This document shows positions 60,570-64,000 of a stretch of DNA of 64,000 nucleotides, piece after piece (the stretch's first letter is position 1; the number at the start of each line of letters is the position of its first letter). The translations under genes and the position numbers were made by a program. The DNA is from Scatophagus argus. Lineage: Eukaryota > Chordata > Actinopteri > Scatophagidae. Location of the stretch: NCBI RefSeq assembly GCF_020382885.2, contig NC_058495.1, positions 24,861,127-24,925,126 of the forward strand, read 5' to 3'. A model generated the notes under the pieces. It ran no database searches. It was given only the letters and a program-made list of their open reading frames with translations, and was not told the origin of the DNA.

Positions 60570-60870
60570 AAAAGACACAATATCCATCCATCCCTTTCCT
60601 ATACCGCTTATCCATCAGGGTCGCGGGGCGGCTGGAGCCTATCCCAGCCGACTACTGGCGAGCGGCGGGGTTCACCCTGGACTGGTCGCCAGTCAATCGC
60701 AGGGTCAACACACAAAGACAGACAACCACAAACTCTCACACTCACACCTAGGGGGCAATGTAGAGGAACCGATCAACCTAATGTGCATGTTTTTGGTATT
60801 GTGGGAGGAAGCCGGAGAACCCGGAGAAAACCCACGCAGGCACAGGGAGAACATGCAAACTGAAATGACA
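60570..60870 (-). repeat. Dispersed fish repeat, well-preserved inverted copy
   Basis: Starts CCATCCATCCCTTTCCTATA then CCGCTTATCCATCAGGGTCG, continues GGAGCCTATCCCAGCCGA, GACTGGTCGCCAGTCAATCG and ATGTGCATGTTTTTGG, and ends GGAGAACCCGGAGAAAACC then CACAGGGAGAACATGC. This is the reverse complement of the family seen at 1,939-2,200 and is clearly younger. Confidence 0.7.
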
Positions 60871-62423
60871 CAATATGCTAAAGTTAAATGAGCAGGTTCA
60901 TTTCTATGGCAGGCTTCACAGTTCTGTTGTGAATCACATGTCTTTTACATTTTGTTTTGCACTTTGTGTTGGCATTTCTTTCATTGGTACAGTCGAGAAG
61001 CAACACAGGAGTCTGGCATTTTGTAACATTTGAAAACTGGACACTGGACACTGTTGGGAACTATTAGACACCATTATCGCACTAATGTAATCAGTCTACT
61101 ACTGTTTTTGTTACTGCGCTAATCTGTCCTCAGTGCTTTAAGTTTTTCATTCTGATGGTTCAAATGTTAGCAAATGCATCCAGGTTAAAGATCCTGTGGG
61201 GGTCTGTGTTTTATGTTTATGACTGCTGACAGGGTACAGCGCAACCGTTATTATTGTTCATAAAACACTCGAGCAGAGGGTGTTATATAAGAGCCACCAT
61301 CATGCTGTTGTCTTTGTTGTCTGTACCAAATCAGACTCCTGTGAAGTTACTGTTGGCTGCAGAACCAGTGCTGAGGTCAGATCCAGGTACGCTGGTCACA
61401 TACGCTCACTCAGCATTTCGAAGCATGACTACACACATGCACACACACACACACAACATATATATAAAATCCATAAAGCTGCCACATTGGCTCAAATATT
61501 GTTGCCAGAAAAAACATCTGTATTTAAATTAGAATTGCTGCTACTCCCCTCCAACTACTGCTTAGCTAATGGTACTACTGGGGTACTGTACGGCTGATAC
61601 TAGTACAAATACCACTACGAGTCAGTAAAATAACTACTCCACTTTTCCGCCTCGCACTGTTTCGTTTGAAACTACAGCCACTTGTGCAACTGCTGCTATT
61701 AGAAAGTTTCTTATGGTGTCACTGCAAAAACAAAGGAAGACCCAGTGCTAAAAAGACAAATGAATATAAGCCAGTTTCACAATTCTGCATGTACACATTG
61801 AACCAATAATACAGCCGGTAAGAAAACATGTCCTGCATAATTGTAGTGCTAATATTGCAATAATAATTAGCAAACTTAAACATATCAAAATTCCATTTCT
61901 GTTTTTCACTGTACATACACAAGAACACTTCAGGGTTTTGCTGAAAATTTACCTTCTAAAATCATCACTAAAGAAACTGGGACTTTCCACCCGTGCAGAA
62001 TCACACATGCTCACACTTCATGTTTGATATACTGGCTTCGAAACAAGCAAGAGGCTTCCTGATTCAGGCACATACTTTAGTTTAGTACTCAAATATCGAA
62101 TTTAGATTTTGATATTATTTCACTGTTTTTCTTCAGTCTAAATTAAAAGATTACTTCTGATGGAGTTTCTATCACGGTGTGTTCCTGCACACACTGGACA
62201 TATTAGTCTCTTTAAAGACTGACGAAACCACGTAAGCCTATGAAGAACCGTGTCATTTTAATCTGACACTTTCATAATGTGGTTATCAAAACCGACATTA
62301 TTACTGCTGTAACTAATACTGCTAAAATGTCTACTTTAGGCTGAACTCAACCCCAGCTCTCAGTCCTTTTACCTTTAAAGGCTCTTGTCTTTTGTTCGAA
62401 GATTTCTTTAAACTGCAGTGCAT

Positions 62424-62426
<3 letters not shown>

Positions 62427-62461
<35 letters not shown>
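62427..62461 (+). repeat. (CA)n microsatellite
   Basis: About 17 CA units. Confidence 0.9.
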
Positions 62462-62463
<2 letters not shown>

Positions 62464-63273
62464 TCACATGCAGCTGACCTTTGGCCACACAAGGGCAAGC
62501 CCCTGTCTGTCAGCCAATGAAAAGTAGGCCAGCCAAGGCGCTGCCCACGTCACACACCAGCCTGACGATGTCGGACCCTGAACTTACATCATTTAGTAAT
62601 GTGGGTCAGAGTTCACCAGCAGCTGCTGCAAGTGGACAAGAGGACCAGAGGAGAGATGGAAAGAAAGAATATCGCAAAATTGTTTGGTTTTTCATTAAGC
62701 TGAAGATTAGCAGTTTAAAGAATTTTAAATTTAAAGAAATGGCTGACTGATGACTGTTTCAAACTAAAAAGAGTAAAATAAAAACATGCAAATGCACTCG
62801 AGAAAGTAATACAGAGAACGAAATGAACACGTCACATCTGCTTATTTCAGTGTTAATCCTTTTTTTGTAATGTTTTAACTTCTTCTTCTTAGTTCTTACT
62901 TTATTCAGGTTTCAGGCTTCAGTGGAAATTCAAAACCAAAAAAACACACCAGATGAAGGATATGAGTGAGAAAACATCAATCTGAATTTGTTCACGTCAG
63001 ACTGGTTGAGAACTGTGCGTGCACCCTGACGTTATCAGCCGGGCTCCTCTCCTTCGGGGACATGTGTAACACAGAGAGATAGTGTCAGCAGCGGTGAGGA
63101 CAAAGCTGTCCGTCTCTCTTTGGGATCTAAGCCAACTGCCACATATCTGCATTCAGCCGAGGGCAGAGGGAACCGGTTTTCGTGAAGACAACGTAACGTC
63201 CCGTTGCTGATAAATGATTCACCGGCTGCCTGTAACAGCGTGTTTGTCACATCTGCAGAGAACAACAGAGTCA

Positions 63274-63281
63274 TGCAAATA
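63274..63281 (+). promoter_or_regulatory. Octamer motif ATGCAAAT upstream of the right-edge TATA box
   Basis: A perfect POU-factor octamer about 125 bases upstream of the TATA box. It is a motif match only. Confidence 0.3.
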
Positions 63282-63334
63282 ACTCAGAGGATGACCCCCC
63301 CCCGACACACACACACACACCTCCTTACACAACC

Positions 63335-63369
63335 CCTCCTCCTCCTCCTCCTCCTCCTCCTCCTCCTCC
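63335..63369 (+). repeat. (CTC)n trinucleotide repeat
   Basis: About eleven CTC units just upstream of the TATA box. They produce poly-Leu and poly-Glu/Gly open frames that are not proteins. Confidence 0.9.
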
Positions 63370-63404
63370 TTCTCCCTTCCCCTCTCTTGTGGGACACCCC
63401 AGAG

Positions 63405-63413
63405 TATAAAAAG
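63405..63413 (+). promoter_or_regulatory. TATA box of a gene entering from the right edge
   Basis: TATAAAAAG sits about 30 bases before a candidate start site near 63,435. Further upstream lie (CTC)n and the octamer motif. The gene itself is not in the window. Confidence 0.5.
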
Positions 63414-63434
63414 CTTCTCCACAGTGATACAACT

Positions 63435-63533
63435 TGTCCAAGAAGGAGAAACAATCCTGAACTCTCCTGAAAACAGGCACATCAACCGATGAGGCCAAGC
63501 TAAAGGCTCTCTGCTCCACAGAAACTACTGAAG
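63435..63533 (+). other. Candidate non-coding first exon with short uORF
   Basis: About 100 bases follow the TATA box and end at AAACTACTGAAG with a GTAACC donor at 63,534. The only ATG (63,489) opens a 4-codon frame (MRPS) closed by TAA at 63,501-63,503, so the exon would be 5' UTR. The downstream gene is not identifiable here. Confidence 0.4.
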
Positions 63534-63859
63534 GTAACCTGATGCTCCTTCTTTTCAGTGTGACTTGGCTGCAACATGAGGGGGGATACTCAAGTTAACT
63601 GCAGAGTTAGAGGGGATCTGTGCAGGGATGCTGTTGCATCACCCAGAATCTGTCTGACATGTCTGACTTGCAGGAATTCCTTGAAAATGTTTTATGTGCA
63701 AAACAGCATAAATAGTAAACTGAAGGACAGAGTTAAATTTAACATTTTATTATACTTTTTGGAAAAGATTTATATGCTAAACAGATTTTCATCTCTTTCC
63801 TCTCTGCCATCTTCTCATTTTTACTTCCCCTATTTTGTTTTCTCTTCTCCTTCCATTCA

Positions 63860-64000
63860 TTTCTGATGACCTTTCTTCTCAATGCTTTGGTTCTCTCTCT
63901 CTTCTATCCATGCACCCCTTTTCCCTCCCCCCTCCTCTCTTTCTAACCTTTCTTCTCACCCTTATTATGCTATCCTCATGTCCTCTCTTCTCCCTCCTCA
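63860..64000 (+). repeat. Pyrimidine-rich low-complexity tract
   Basis: Continuous CT-rich sequence (TTCTC, CCCTCC, TCTCTC) to the window end. In the first intron of the putative right-edge gene. Confidence 0.7.

Larger units (their letters stand above)
55946..63400. other. Intergenic region between cimip1 and the right-edge promoter
   Basis: No coding exon supported on either strand. It contains dispersed repeats at 57,940-58,560, 58,884-58,990 and 60,570-60,870, several CA microsatellites, and a lone tRNA B-box-like string near 56,127. The stretches 56,250-57,900 and 61,000-62,400 show nothing I recognise. Confidence 0.6.

Noticed and set aside
63204..63519. Poly-Leu and poly-Glu/Gly frames near the right edge
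   Set aside because: Products of the (CTC)n repeat.

Overview
This is a vertebrate nuclear window, almost certainly from a teleost fish and probably a percomorph. The evidence is three intron-split animal genes with GT-AG splice sites, abundant (CA)n/(GT)n microsatellites, and a dense set of short interspersed repeats that I recognise from fish genomes. All gene structures below were read by eye from splice sites and protein similarity. No database search was run.

Layout. Bases 1 to about 31,700 hold no protein-coding gene that I can support. They hold SINE/LINE-like fragments, microsatellites, a Tc1/mariner-like remnant (about 23,300-23,761) and a nested transposon block (25,762-29,557). 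That block has inverted ends around a broken DDE transposase fragment, a MITE-like element and a LINE-1 3' end. From 31,890 to 55,945 three genes lie head to tail on the minus strand. They are ahcy (adenosylhomocysteinase, 11 coding exons, 433 aa), chmp4b (ESCRT-III subunit, 5 coding exons, 221 aa) and a C20orf85/CIMIP1 homologue (ciliary microtubule inner protein, 4 exons, 124 aa). The coding lengths close exactly in frame from start to stop in all three. Their human counterparts all lie on chromosome 20q. From 55,946 to 63,400 the sequence is again repeat-rich and gene-free. At the right edge a TATA box followed by an apparently non-coding first exon (about 63,435-63,533, plus strand) suggests the start of a further gene outside the window.

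Most interesting signals. Introns 3 and 4 of ahcy each carry a 130-base segment, identical except for one base. On the ahcy sense strand each folds as a two-hairpin H/ACA snoRNA with an H box and a terminal ACA, and neither was marked by any ORF. ahcy intron 5 has a 43-bp near-perfect hairpin. chmp4b intron 1 has a perfect 151-bp tandem duplication, and its likely 3' UTR has a 41-base palindrome. Exon 2 of cimip1 sits between a (GU)n tract that forms its acceptor and a complementary (CA)n tract just after its donor, an arrangement that could loop out the exon.

The three genes are unrelated in function: methyl-cycle enzyme, membrane-remodelling polymer and axonemal protein. There is no operon logic. 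The link is shared synteny, plus ahcy acting as a snoRNA host.
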